Origin: Novakomyces olei
Lineage: Eukaryota > Ascomycota > Novakomycetes > Novakomycetales > Novakomycetaceae
Length of the DNA stretch: 64,000 nt
Reading direction: 5' to 3'
NCBI GenBank assembly: GCA_016906335.1
Contig: JADEYG010000002.1
Span: forward strand, 1,065,001-1,129,000
The translations under genes were made by a program, and so were the position numbers. The notes beneath the pieces are model-generated. The model ran no database searches, was not told where the DNA came from, and worked only from the letters and a program-made list of their open reading frames with translations. Numbering within the stretch: position 1 is the stretch's first letter; each line of letters begins with the position of its first letter. Of the stretch, positions 49,750-59,781 are shown one piece after another.

Positions 49750-52700
49750 ATGTCGGTAAGCGGGACAATTTGATCCGACTTGTCTCTAATTTTATCAGGC
49801 GAAAATGGCGGTCGATGGGGCCGACACGCCGATGGATCCGGTCATCGATGAAGGCCTTTACTCACGGCAGCTGTACGTCTACCTCCTTCGCTCTTTGTCT
49901 GGCGTTATTTTTTTTTTCCTTGGGGTCCGAGTACTAACAGTACAGCTACGTCTTGGGCCATGAGGCTATGAAGCGCATGAGTGTCTCAAACGTTCTTATC
50001 GTAGGCCTTAAAGGTCTCGGAGCGGAGATCGCAAAGAACGTTGTTCTTGCCGGGGTCAAGTCGGTCACGCTTTATGATCCGCAGCCAGTCAAGATTGAAG
50101 ATCTTTCTTCACAGGTTCGTTACTCGTCTTTAGCCTTTGCGGGATACTTTGCTAAAACTATCAGTTTTTCCTTCGCGAGTCAGATATCGGCACGGGCCGT
50201 GCTGCTGCTTCAGCGCCACGGCTGGCGGAGCTTAATTCTTATGTGCCAATCGATGTACTCTCCGGAGAGCTTACTCCTGAAGCAGTAGGCGCCTTCAAAG
50301 TCGTCGTGCTTACAGAAACTGCGCTCGATCTGCAGTTAAAGATCAACGATTTCACGCACGACCGTGGTATTTACTTTATCTCTACCGACGTTCGAGGCTT
50401 GTTTGGATCCGTGTTTTGTGACTTTGGCAAAGATTTTACCATTGCTGATGCTGATGGAGAGAATCCAGTTACCGGTATTGTGGCAGATATCGAGGATGAT
50501 GGTCTTGTCAGTGCCAATGATGAGAGCCGACACGGACTTGAAGATGGTGATTATGTCAAATTTTCAGAGGTCAAGGGAATGCCTGACATTAACGACGGAC
50601 CCACGTTCAAAGTGACTGTAAAGGGACCGTATGCTTTTTCTATTGGTGGTGATGTACAAAAGTATGGAACGTATCAGGGAGGCGGCATCTTTACGCAGGT
50701 CAAAATGCCCAAGGTCGTCCAGTTCAAGTCCCTCAGAGACTCTTTAGCCTCTCCTGAGTTTTTGTATTCCGATTTTGCCAAGTTTGATCGGCCGCCACAA
50801 TTGCATGTTGGTTTTCAAGCTTTACACGCGTTCGCAGCGGGGAATAACGGGTTTTTACCGCGGCCCCGAAACGAGGAAGACGCTCAAGCCGTGTTGGCTT
50901 TTGCCAAGGGCATTGCCGAAAACTCAAATAATTTGGTGGAGCAATTAGACGAGAAACTGATCAAGGAAATAAGCTTTCAAGCACGGGGTGATTTGAGTCC
51001 TATGGTAGCAGTCTACGGCGGTCTGGTGGCACAAGAAGTTCTTAAATCTGTATCGGCCAAGTTTACACCTGTGATGCAGTACTTGTACTTTGATTCTCTA
51101 GAGTCACTACCAAGCAATGTGCTGACCTTGACCGAAGAATCATGCCAGCCGATTGGATCTCGTTACGATGGTCAAATAGCAGTCTTTGGAAAGGAATTCC
51201 AAGAGCGTATCTCAAACATTCGACAGTTTCTCGTTGGAGCCGGTGCCATTGGTTGTGAGATGCTAAAGAATTGGGCTATGATGGGGCTTTCCAGTGGACC
51301 TAAAGGTGCCATATTTGTCACAGACATGGATTCAATTGAGAAAAGTAATCTTAATCGCCAGTTTCTTTTCCGCCCAGCTGATGTTGGTCAATTGAAAAGT
51401 GAAACAGCAGCTAGAAAAGTTATTGAAATGAACCCGGCGCTCACAGGCCACATCAAATCGTTCCAGGAGAAGGTTGGCCCAGAGACAGAGGAGTTGTTTG
51501 ACGACGATTTCTTTGAAAGTCTGGACGGGGTTACAAATGCACTGGACAATGTTGATGCTAGACAATACGTTGATCGTCGCTGTGTCTTTTTCCGTAAGCC
51601 ATTATTGGACTCTGGAACCCTTGGTACAAAGGGAAACACGCAAGTGGTTTACCCTGGGCTGACCGAATCTTACAGCTCGAGTCAAGATCCCCCAGAAAAA
51701 TCCTTCCCCATTTGCACGTTGAAGAATTTTCCCAATCAAATTGAGCATACTATTGCTTGGGCCCGTGACCTGTTTGAAGGATCTTTCAAGCAGCCCGTTG
51801 ACAATGTCAACTTGTACCTCTCCCAACCAAATTTTCTTGAGAGCACATTGAAAACAGCAGGCAACCAGAAAGAAATTTTGGAGAATATTAATTCGTTCCT
51901 GGTCAAAGACAAGCCTTTGACGTACGAGGAATGCATAATTTGGGCTCGTAAAGAGTTTGAAAAGTTCTTCAACAACAACATTAAACAGCTTCTTTTCAAT
52001 TTCCCCAAGGATGCGGTAACGTCATCAGGAACACCATTTTGGTCGGGACCCAAACGCGCTCCGGAAGCTCTTGTATTCGATCCAAAAAACCCTCTTCATT
52101 TAGATTTCATCATTGCTGCTGCTAAGCTTCACGCTTTCAACTATGGCTTAAAGAGCGACGCTGACAGGGATACGTATATCAAGGTGCTCAATAGTATTAG
52201 TCTGCCTCAATTCTCCCCGCAATCCGGTGTCAAAATTCAAGCAAATGAAAATGAAGAAGACCCAAATGCAAACGCACCCACTGACACGGATGAAGTTCAG
52301 CACTTAGCGGAAAGTTTGCCGTCACCGAGCACGTTTGCTGGTCTTCGGTTACAGCCGGTGGAATTTGAAAAAGATGATGATAGCAATTATCATATTGCGT
52401 TCATTACAGCCGCTTCAAATCTTCGTGCAAGCAATTACGGTATCAAGCCGGCCACGCGCCATCAAACCAAATTCATTGCTGGAAAAATCATCCCGGCCAT
52501 TGCTACAACGACTGCATTAGTCACCGGTTTAGTGTGCTTGGAATTATATAAAATCATAGATGAAAAGAAGAGCTTGGAGGCGTACAAGAATGGCTTTATC
52601 AATCTGGCTCTGCCCTTTTTCGGGTTTTCTGAGCCGATTGCTTCGCCAAAGATCACATTCAACAATCGTGAAATGGACAAAATTTGGGATCGCTTTGATA

Positions 52701-52984
52701 TTTATGGCGATATTACGCTGAAGCAGCTTATTGAACATTTCCAGCAGGAACAAGGCTTGGAGATTACAATGCTCAGCTCGGGAGTATCACTATTGTATGC
52801 CAGCTTCTTCCCACCAAGCAAGCTTAAGGATCGATACGGTCTCAAGATATCCGAGTTAGTGTCCACCGTTTCCAAGAAATCAGTTTCGCCGAAAGCCAAG
52901 ACGATTGTGCTAGAAATATGTGCTGACGATGAGACTGGCGAAGACGTAGAAGTTCCATACGTCTGTGTTCATCTGAAGAAATAG
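49750..52984 (+). CDS. UBA1: Ubiquitin-activating enzyme E1
   Basis: Exons 49750-49755, 49799-49872, 49946-50114 and 50165-52984 (introns 43, 73, 50 bp); 1,022 aa. A shorter form could start at ATG 49805. Signatures: [21 protein letters not shown], the adenylation site [37 protein letters not shown], and the catalytic-cysteine loop [16 protein letters not shown], whose Cys falls at residue 600 in the long model, the same number as in yeast Uba1. A ubiquitin-fold domain ends the protein. Known reaction: ATP-dependent activation of ubiquitin and thioester transfer to E2s. The third intron uses the donor GTTCGT. Confidence 0.95.
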
Positions 52985-53097
52985 ATGCAGACAGATTTTT
53001 TGGGTCACGATAATTGATCAACAATCTTAATCTAGCTTTTTTAATACAAATAAATGGAGTTTAGTGAATCGTCTAGTTGGTGTAGTATTTGTTACAA

Positions 53098-53160
53098 ATC
53101 TTGTTTGCTATAATATTGTTTGCGATAACATTGTTTGCTATAATCTTGTTTGTTATAAAT
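53098..53160. repeat. Minisatellite, about 15-16-bp unit ATTGTTTGCTATAA, four degenerate copies
   Basis: Seen directly: CTTGTTTGCTATAAT, ATTGTTTGCGATAAC, ATTGTTTGCTATAAT, CTTGTTTGTTATAAA in tandem, just after the UBA1 3' end. Confidence 0.8.
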
Positions 53161-53340
53161 GATATTGTTATGAATCTAGCAATGTCACACTGTTGATCAA
53201 GTCCAGCATTGGCGTTAGGATTGCGACAAGGTTAGCTGTGATACACAGCCAAGGGTTTCAGCGGCGGCTATATGAATGAAATAAATGGGTAGCAAATACG
53301 CGGTACTAACCAATTTCCTTAACCCTAACTAGCCCGCCCT

Positions 53341-53395
53341 GTAGTAAGCGAACCTACAGTAAGCTAGCCTATAGTAAGCTAGCCTATAGTAGACA
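53341..53395. repeat. Minisatellite, 15-bp unit GTAAGCTAGCCTATA, three to four copies
   Basis: Copies run GTAAGCGAACCTACA, GTAAGCTAGCCTATA, GTAAGCTAGCCTATA, GTAGACAG. The repeat lies about 335 bp upstream of the ECM4-like gene, right beside the telobox-like motif. Confidence 0.8.
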
Positions 53396-53728
53396 GAAGA
53401 CATAACCCTCTAAAAGCTCTATACTATTCCTTCTGGCAACCTCTCTCGCCACTCTCCCCGCTTTTCGTATTACTCTCCTCTCCGCCTTTTAACCACATTC
53501 AGACTAAAGTTACAATTGCAATTCCTTTAAATAATAGTACTCTTCCTTGCCAAACGTCGTTAGACGCTTTTAATTAAAAAAAAAAAAAAAGTTATGCCAA
53601 ACTGCAGAGTATCCGTACTCCAACGCTTATTAATCGATTACTTTGCAGGCAAATGACAGCTGCTGACTCAAAATCGCTCTAATCTGACGCAGCGGTAGTA
53701 TGACGTGTATAAATAAATAGATAAATCA

Positions 53729-54945
53729 ATGTTGGCCCCACTGATTCGTCGGCCGAGTGCGTATCAGCTGCTGTGTGCCCTTTCCCGCGGGACAGCACGT
53801 GCCGCCAGTGTAAAAGCGATGGGTATCTTTGATTGGTCGTCAAAGGAAGAAGGTGGCCGGTTTGTACGGCAGCAATCGCAGTTTCGCGATTGGGTTGAGC
53901 CACAGAGTAGCGACAAGGCGGTTAAATTCGCAGCTGAACGGGACAGGTACCGTCTCTATGTCAGTCTAGCGTGTCCTTGGGCGCACCGGACGCTTATTGT
54001 GCGTGAGCTTAAAGGTCTACAGGACATAATCCCCGTAACTGTCGTACACTGGGAAATGCTGGAGAATGGTAATTGGCGCAATCGTCTTGTGCGTTTCTAA
54101 CCCATTTAGGCTGGCGATTTTCTACGCCGGAAGAGTGCCCGGGAACGACACCGGACCCACTGGGTCAGACTTTTATTCGCGAACTCTACTTGCGCGCGGA
54201 TCCAAAGTACAGTGCTCGTTTCACCGTCCCCGTACTTTGGGACGCAAGGGAGAATACTATCGTAAACAACGAAAGCAGGTACGTGAAGAAGAGGAGAAAA
54301 AAGTGAAATAAAATGAAAAGCGAAAAGTGATATAAAATTGAATGAAGAGCGAAAAGCGATATAAAATGAATAAATTGCACATTATTGCAAAACTCACAGA
54401 CTAGTGAAATTATTCGAATGTTCAATACCGCGTTTAATGAAATAATTGACCCTCAATACCGAGATGTAACATTCTATCCCCAAAGTTTGCAGTCTGAAAT
54501 CGATGATCTCAATTCATGGGTCTACGATAAGATTAATAACGGCGTGTACAAGAGCGGGTTTGCGTCTACGCAAGAAGCGTATGAGGAAAACGTGTTTCCT
54601 CTATTTGAGGCGCTCGATAAGGTTGAGACAGTTTTAGCCGGCTCTGAGAGCGGGTTTCTCGTGGGTGGGAGACTGACGGAGGCGGATATCCGATTGTATA
54701 CGACCATCGTTCGGTTTGACCCTGTCTACGTTCAGCATTTCAAGTGCAATATACGCATGATTCGTGATGGGTATCCCCACATTCACAATTGGGTCAGGCG
54801 ACTCTACTGGCAAAACGCGGCTTTCAAGGACACCACTAATTTCGAGCACATCAAGAAGCATTACACGAAGAGCCATCGCCAAATCAACCCTTTTGCCATT
54901 ACACCAGTCGGGCCGCTGCCAGACATTCTTCCTCTTGATGCGTAG
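53729..54945 (+). CDS. ECM4: S-glutathionyl-(hydro)quinone reductase, omega-like GST (Ecm4/Gto family)
   Basis: Three exons: 53729-54068, 54110-54278 and 54405-54945 (introns 41 and 126 bp); 349 aa. Family signatures: the catalytic-cysteine loop SLACPWAHRTLIVRELKGL, GWRFSTPEECPGTTPDPL, FTVPVLWDARENTIVNNESSEIIRMFNTAFNE, and the C-terminal GST fold with ADIRLYTTIVRFDPVYVQHFKCN. Reaction known for the family: glutathione-dependent reduction of glutathionyl-hydroquinones. The N-terminal 30 residues are basic and hydroxylated without acidic residues (MLAPLIRRPSAYQLLCALSRGT), as in a mitochondrial presequence. A second ATG right before GIFDWSS could give a cytosolic form. No neighbour suggests a pathway. 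Confidence 0.93.
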
Positions 54946-55397
54946 CGAATGAATTGTAGTCGATCGTTTGGCTGGTTGCGTATTTCGGGTTGAGCATTGC
55001 CAGTATTTTTGGTCATCGGACGGGTGATTGCCTATAATGCAGTTTGCCAAGTGTGGGAAAAGGGGTTTCATTCATTTTTTTCCAAGAACCATGCCCCTAC
55101 TTGGTTTTCATGCCCATTCGTGATAGGGAAAATTTCAATTCGAGCTGTAGTTTAATTTTTAATATCAATGCCTTGTTTCGCCAATTCGTACAAATGTCGT
55201 GGCTGACAAATATGAAGCTGAGCAATGTTCCGTAGTATTTCCTAGCGCACAGAGGTCGATATGGGTAAGGTAAACGAAGAGATATGAGCTAAACAGACAC
55301 AAAAGCACTGATGGATAAACGATATTGAACTAGCCCGAGAGCTAAACATATATTTATGCACAATATGGCATATATACTCGTACAAGTCTACTACACA
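54946..55397. other. Convergent intergenic region, no feature seen
   Basis: 450 bp between two convergent 3' ends. I see no gene or repeat. Confidence 0.5.
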
Positions 55398-57135
55398 CTA
55401 TTGTTTGCGTAAAAATTTCAGGTAAACAGGGTTATTTGTCTCCTCCTGAACCGGGTAGTTTAATCGTTCAAGGAAAGAAGAGATATCGCCTGCTTCAGCT
55501 TTAGGGACCTGCAGACCCACCAGGACCCGCGCCACATCACCTCCTTGATTGCGGTAATGGAACAGTGTAATATTCCAGTCGCTGGCAATACTGTGCAAGA
55601 ACTTATCCAGCGCATTTGGCCGTTCCGGAAACTCAAAGGAAAAGAGTCGCTCTTCTGGTACGTAAGCCTTCCCCCCAATCATATAGCGCGCATGCGATTT
55701 TGCAAGTTCGTTGTCACTAATATCTTCAGCATGAAAGCCCTCAATTGCATTAATGTTCCCTAGAATTTCACGGACTTCAGCATGAATATCGGTCACGTTA
55801 AAAGACATAAAAATAGTAGCCTCTGATCCCGGTGAAGTTCGGTAAGAAAATTCTGTAACCTGGCGAGGACTAATAAGGCTTTGTAGTTGCAAAAACGTGC
55901 CCGGCCGATCGGGTATTGTGACGTAGAAAAATACTTCCCTGGCCAACCCTAAATTGGCCCTTTCTGCGACAAATCTGAGCCTATCAAAGTTCATATTAGC
56001 TCCAGAAACCACTGCACAAAAATGACGATTGCTATTGCCTCCAGGCGGATATTTGTCGGCGTTTTCGGCCAAATACTTTTTCATTCCTGCAACTGCCAGA
56101 GCACCAGCTGGCTCACTGATGCTACGCGTCTCTTCAAAGACGTCCTTGATAGCAGCACAGATTTCATCTGTTGTTACCCGAACAACATCGTCCACCACCT
56201 GCCGTCGAAGACGGAACGGCTCTTCACCAATCTGACGGACAGCAGCTCCATCAGCAAAGAGACCAACTTCTTTTAATAGCGAACGGTCCCCAGAATGCCA
56301 TGCACGATAATAAGCATCTGCTTCATAAGACTCGCAAACAATGACTTTAACATGGGGAGCGATGCGCTTGATATAAGCACCAATGCCCGTCACAAGGCCT
56401 CCTCCACCAGCACAGCAAAAAATGGCAGAGAGCCGTTTGATATCCGTTTGACGAACTATCTCCATGGCTACAGTACCCTGGCCGGCAATAACATATGGAT
56501 CATCGTACGGTGGAATATTCGTAAGTCCATACTTTTCGCAGAGCCGAGCTGCCTCGCGCTTTGCATCGTCAAAGTCTTCGCCGAAAAGAACGACTTTGGC
56601 TCCCATGCGGGATACATTGATATGCTTGATAGACGGAGTGCCTTTAGGCATTACAATAGTAGCCGGGATGTTTAGCGTTTTAGCAGAATATGCTACTCCT
56701 TGAGCATGATTCCCTTAAAATTAATAATGCTTAATTTAATAGACGTAGACTTTAATAAAATTTATTGTTCATACCTGCGCTACACGCAATAACTCCCCGC
56801 CACTTTTCTTCGTCTGTAAGATTTGCCATTCGATTGTAAGCTCCACGTAATTTGAAGGAAAAAACTGGAGTCAAATCTTCCCGTTTTAAAAGAATCTGGT
56901 GGCCTAACCGATCGCTCAAGCTTATTGCTGATTCTAACGGCGTTTCATGCAAAACGTCATAGACACGTGCAGTAAGGATCATGCGCATATAATCGGCAGT
57001 ACCGTCGGGCAATAACAAGTCTGATGGAAGCGATGAGCGCGACTGCGTTTTGTCTTCAGCGCCAATAGTCGCAGCACTCACATTGTTCTCCGTAATTCCT
57101 GTTATATGCGGGCCAGTGACATTATTGTCGGTCAT
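55398..57135 (-). CDS. ILV1: Threonine deaminase (threonine dehydratase, biosynthetic)
   Basis: Exons 57135-56775 and 56713-55398 (61-bp intron, donor GTATGA); 558 aa from ATG 57135 (yeast 576). The PLP lysine motif [10 protein letters not shown], the [13 protein letters not shown] loop across the intron, and [15 protein letters not shown] mark the catalytic domain. Two ACT-like regulatory modules follow ([23 protein letters not shown] and [40 protein letters not shown]), as in isoleucine-inhibited enzymes. Known reaction: threonine to 2-oxobutanoate plus ammonia in the mitochondrion, the first step of isoleucine synthesis. The frame is open upstream of the chosen ATG, so an extra 5' exon with a targeting peptide is possible. 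Confidence 0.93.
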
Positions 57136-58822
57136 TCTTGCCACCACTGGTAAAGGCCGGCCGGCTGTTTCAATAACTCCTTGTAATGTCTGGATGCTTG
57201 ATCAGTTGTTGTCTAAGAGAAAGTCAAAAAGGTCAAAGGGTTTTTATCTATCTTTTTTTGCAATTCGTATTTTGAAACAATACCTTTGCCAAACCTGCGT
57301 GTTTGATGAGTCTTGGATAACAGCGAATCAATTTCGATATATTATTTTTTTTTGCGCAAGCGTCCAAAGAAATATTTGGGAAACAATATTCGCACTTGCC
57401 TATGAGAGCCGCGCTAGTAAAGTATTTAACTAAGCCCTAACTAACCCTATTTCTATGTAAATTAGGAAAGTAGCCTGCGAATTGTATTCCAAGGTGCCAT
57501 ACCACTTATTACTCCTCTAGATTTTATAGAATAAAGGAACAGTCTAAAAATTTTTATCCAAACACGAGCCATAATCAAACACCTGCTTTAGAATTCAGCT
57601 GCTTTCTAGGAAAGCAGCCTCAGCTCTAAGGTAAACCTCTTTCAAGATATTGAAGCAGTACTACAAATTGAGCTTGGGCAAAGCCGGTTGATGATTGTTC
57701 CCTCTGAGGACGCAATGCGGACATTTTTTAATGCTTAATGGAATTCTTCGTTTCTGACCGCTTCGCTCACGCTCAATTAGTTGTCTGTCAATTTGAAAAT
57801 GATTGGAATTTTTTTGCTTACATCATCAGGCAGGATGTGGATTGTTGGCTCAAATAATTTGATGGTAAGCTTTTTTGCGCCTCAATTCAGCCCGAGGATT
57901 ATACTTTTCCATCTTGTCACGGTGATCACCTGAGCCTTACGACAAACATGCATCACCAAATGAGGGCCTTCTGTCTTGAATTCTATACTAAAATATACGG
58001 CTAACTCATCAGCATCTGCAGCGACTGAGCAATCGTTTCACTATTTAATATCCGGGTTTAATTGGGTAAGTTTGGAAAAGAAAAAATTAAAATTAAACCA
58101 CAAAACAATATAACCCACCAAAGGCCGTTGATGATAATTTACTATTCAGTTCTGCTTCTGAGCCCAATCTGAAGACACCAAATTACCAATAGAAACTCAA
58201 AATTTGTCTGAGGCCCAACAAGTGTTATTTGTTTTTTTTGGCATTTCTTTTGCTAACATTGTATAGTATGTCTCACTGAGAAACTGCGCAGCAACTGCCC
58301 AGAGCACCGGGTGAAGATGATGATAACTAGCTAATCCATTCTACGACTCATACCGCAATTTCGTAGGCATGTCTGCTAGGCGTTGGCTTGGCCATCATTG
58401 GTTGGGTTTCTAGGGAAACGGTTGTTGTCTGCTGTCGAATAAAGCATCATTTTTATTCTTTTAAAAATGTTGCTCGAAATACGGCATATGGCAATTCGGA
58501 ATACCTGGCTAACCCTTGCTATTTTGGTGTAATGGCCGCTTTGCATGGCTGCTTTGCGTGCGGATAGTGCTCCTTGTGCGAGAACTCTTACTGGTATTCA
58601 GGCAAGGGCTGACCGTACATGTTGGGACTTGAGAAAGATTTAAGCTAAGGCTACTGATTCTCATCTTTAACAGCAGTTTGCTACCGGCTTTTCCTGTCAG
58701 TGTTGGAAGAAGGCATGCTAACAAGACAGGATAATATAGGAATTTGAGATTTAGTCTAGAACAAAAATTTGATGGCAATCTATATATACATTTCCATTTA
58801 ACCCTTCAGCCTTTTAACGTTT
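57136..58822. other. Large gene-poor stretch with one telobox-like motif
   Basis: About 1.7 kb. TAAGCCCTAACTAACCCTAT at 57431-57450 lies about 300 bp upstream of ILV1. The rest (57460-58800) shows no supported gene, RNA or repeat. Short frames have no family pattern. It may hold a very decayed gene or element, which I cannot support. Confidence 0.5.
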
Positions 58823-59530
58823 TTACGAGGCAGTAAAGAACTTCATTCCTGATATCTCGCCGTCGCTGCTTTTAATAAATTGAGCTATCCCCCGGCGCAC
58901 TAAAATTTGCACAGCTCGTTTAAGTATAAGTGGGTCAAGTTGATACAGTTCCGTTCCCAACACTGTATCACCTTCCGTTAACTCATATAGAGTAAATACC
59001 GTATTGTTCTGGCCAGTTTCGGTTGCCTGGAATACAATTAGACAGAGAAGACAAGAAAGGCCCATACGAAGTGTGCGATTTTATCGGCCCATTCAGCTGC
59101 CTTGTGCCAAAATACAAGCAATGAGCTTTTCTGTGCGGGATCGATCCATTCAAGTGTGCCTTCGGCGACCATTGACGCTACAATCTCCATGAAAACGTCA
59201 TACTTGAGTTTTCCTGTTTCTCAGCACTTGTTAAACCCCCAAATGATAAAAACAAATAAAATAGAACGAGAGACGAAAATCAAACATTTGCTAAAGCTCA
59301 AAAATGGTGGTTGAAAAGACTGGTATACGCTGTATTTCTGTGTTTGCAAACGGAGGATTATCCACTACATCGTAGGCAGTGGTAATCTGAAATTGGCGAT
59401 GATGTTGGCAATATGCCAAAATCAAGTTCTTCCAAGCGTCTAATTGCGTCTCCCATGTTTGTGGTGCTATTTGCCGAGTGAAAAAGGGCGGAAAGGAGTA
59501 TATTGCCGGATAAATAAACGGCTCTGCCAT
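58823..59530 (-). CDS. VPS25: ESCRT-II subunit Vps25
   Basis: Three exons: 59530-59329, 59213-59068 and 59026-58823 (introns 115 and 41 bp); 183 aa (human 176, yeast 202). The N-terminus has the Vps25 PPXF-type motif IYSFPPFFTRQIAPQTWETQLDAWKNLIL; then MVAEGTLEWIDPAQKSSLLVFWHKAAEWADKI; then GQNNTVFTLYELTEGD and a final winged helix ending GEISGMKFF. Two winged helices are expected. Known role: two copies bind Vps22/Vps36 to form ESCRT-II and recruit Vps20 in multivesicular-body sorting. The donor of intron 1 is GTATAC. Confidence 0.92.
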
Positions 59531-59781
59531 TAGCTTATTTCCAAATCGTCAGCATTGGCATTGACGCATTGGCATGGCAATTATTATTTTATTATATTTA
59601 AATTATTATTTGACTATTGTTTAATTATTAATTATTAAATATTACGAGAATAATGCCAATTTGGTATATGGTATATTCAGTATTTATTATTTGCTGCGAG
59701 TACTCTATGTTTTCTACGCATTAGTGTCCCACAAAAAAACAAAAGCTTATAAAATACACCATTTCTCGCGAATGCCAACTT

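Larger units (their letters stand above)
52985..53728. other. Intergenic region with two minisatellites and a telobox-like motif
   Basis: 745 bp upstream of the ECM4-like gene. It holds tandem repeats at about 53098-53160 and 53341-53395, AACCCTAACT at 53321-53330, and a poly-A tract at about 53576-53590. No gene is seen. Confidence 0.65.

Noticed and set aside
30133-57450. AACCCTAACCCT tracts as true telomere ends or subtelomeric sequence
   Set aside because: Each is only one or two repeat units, lies between housekeeping genes in both orientations, and recurs at promoters.
57460-58800. A decayed gene or transposon in the gene-poor stretch
   Set aside because: I found no terminal repeats, duplications or protein motifs on either strand.
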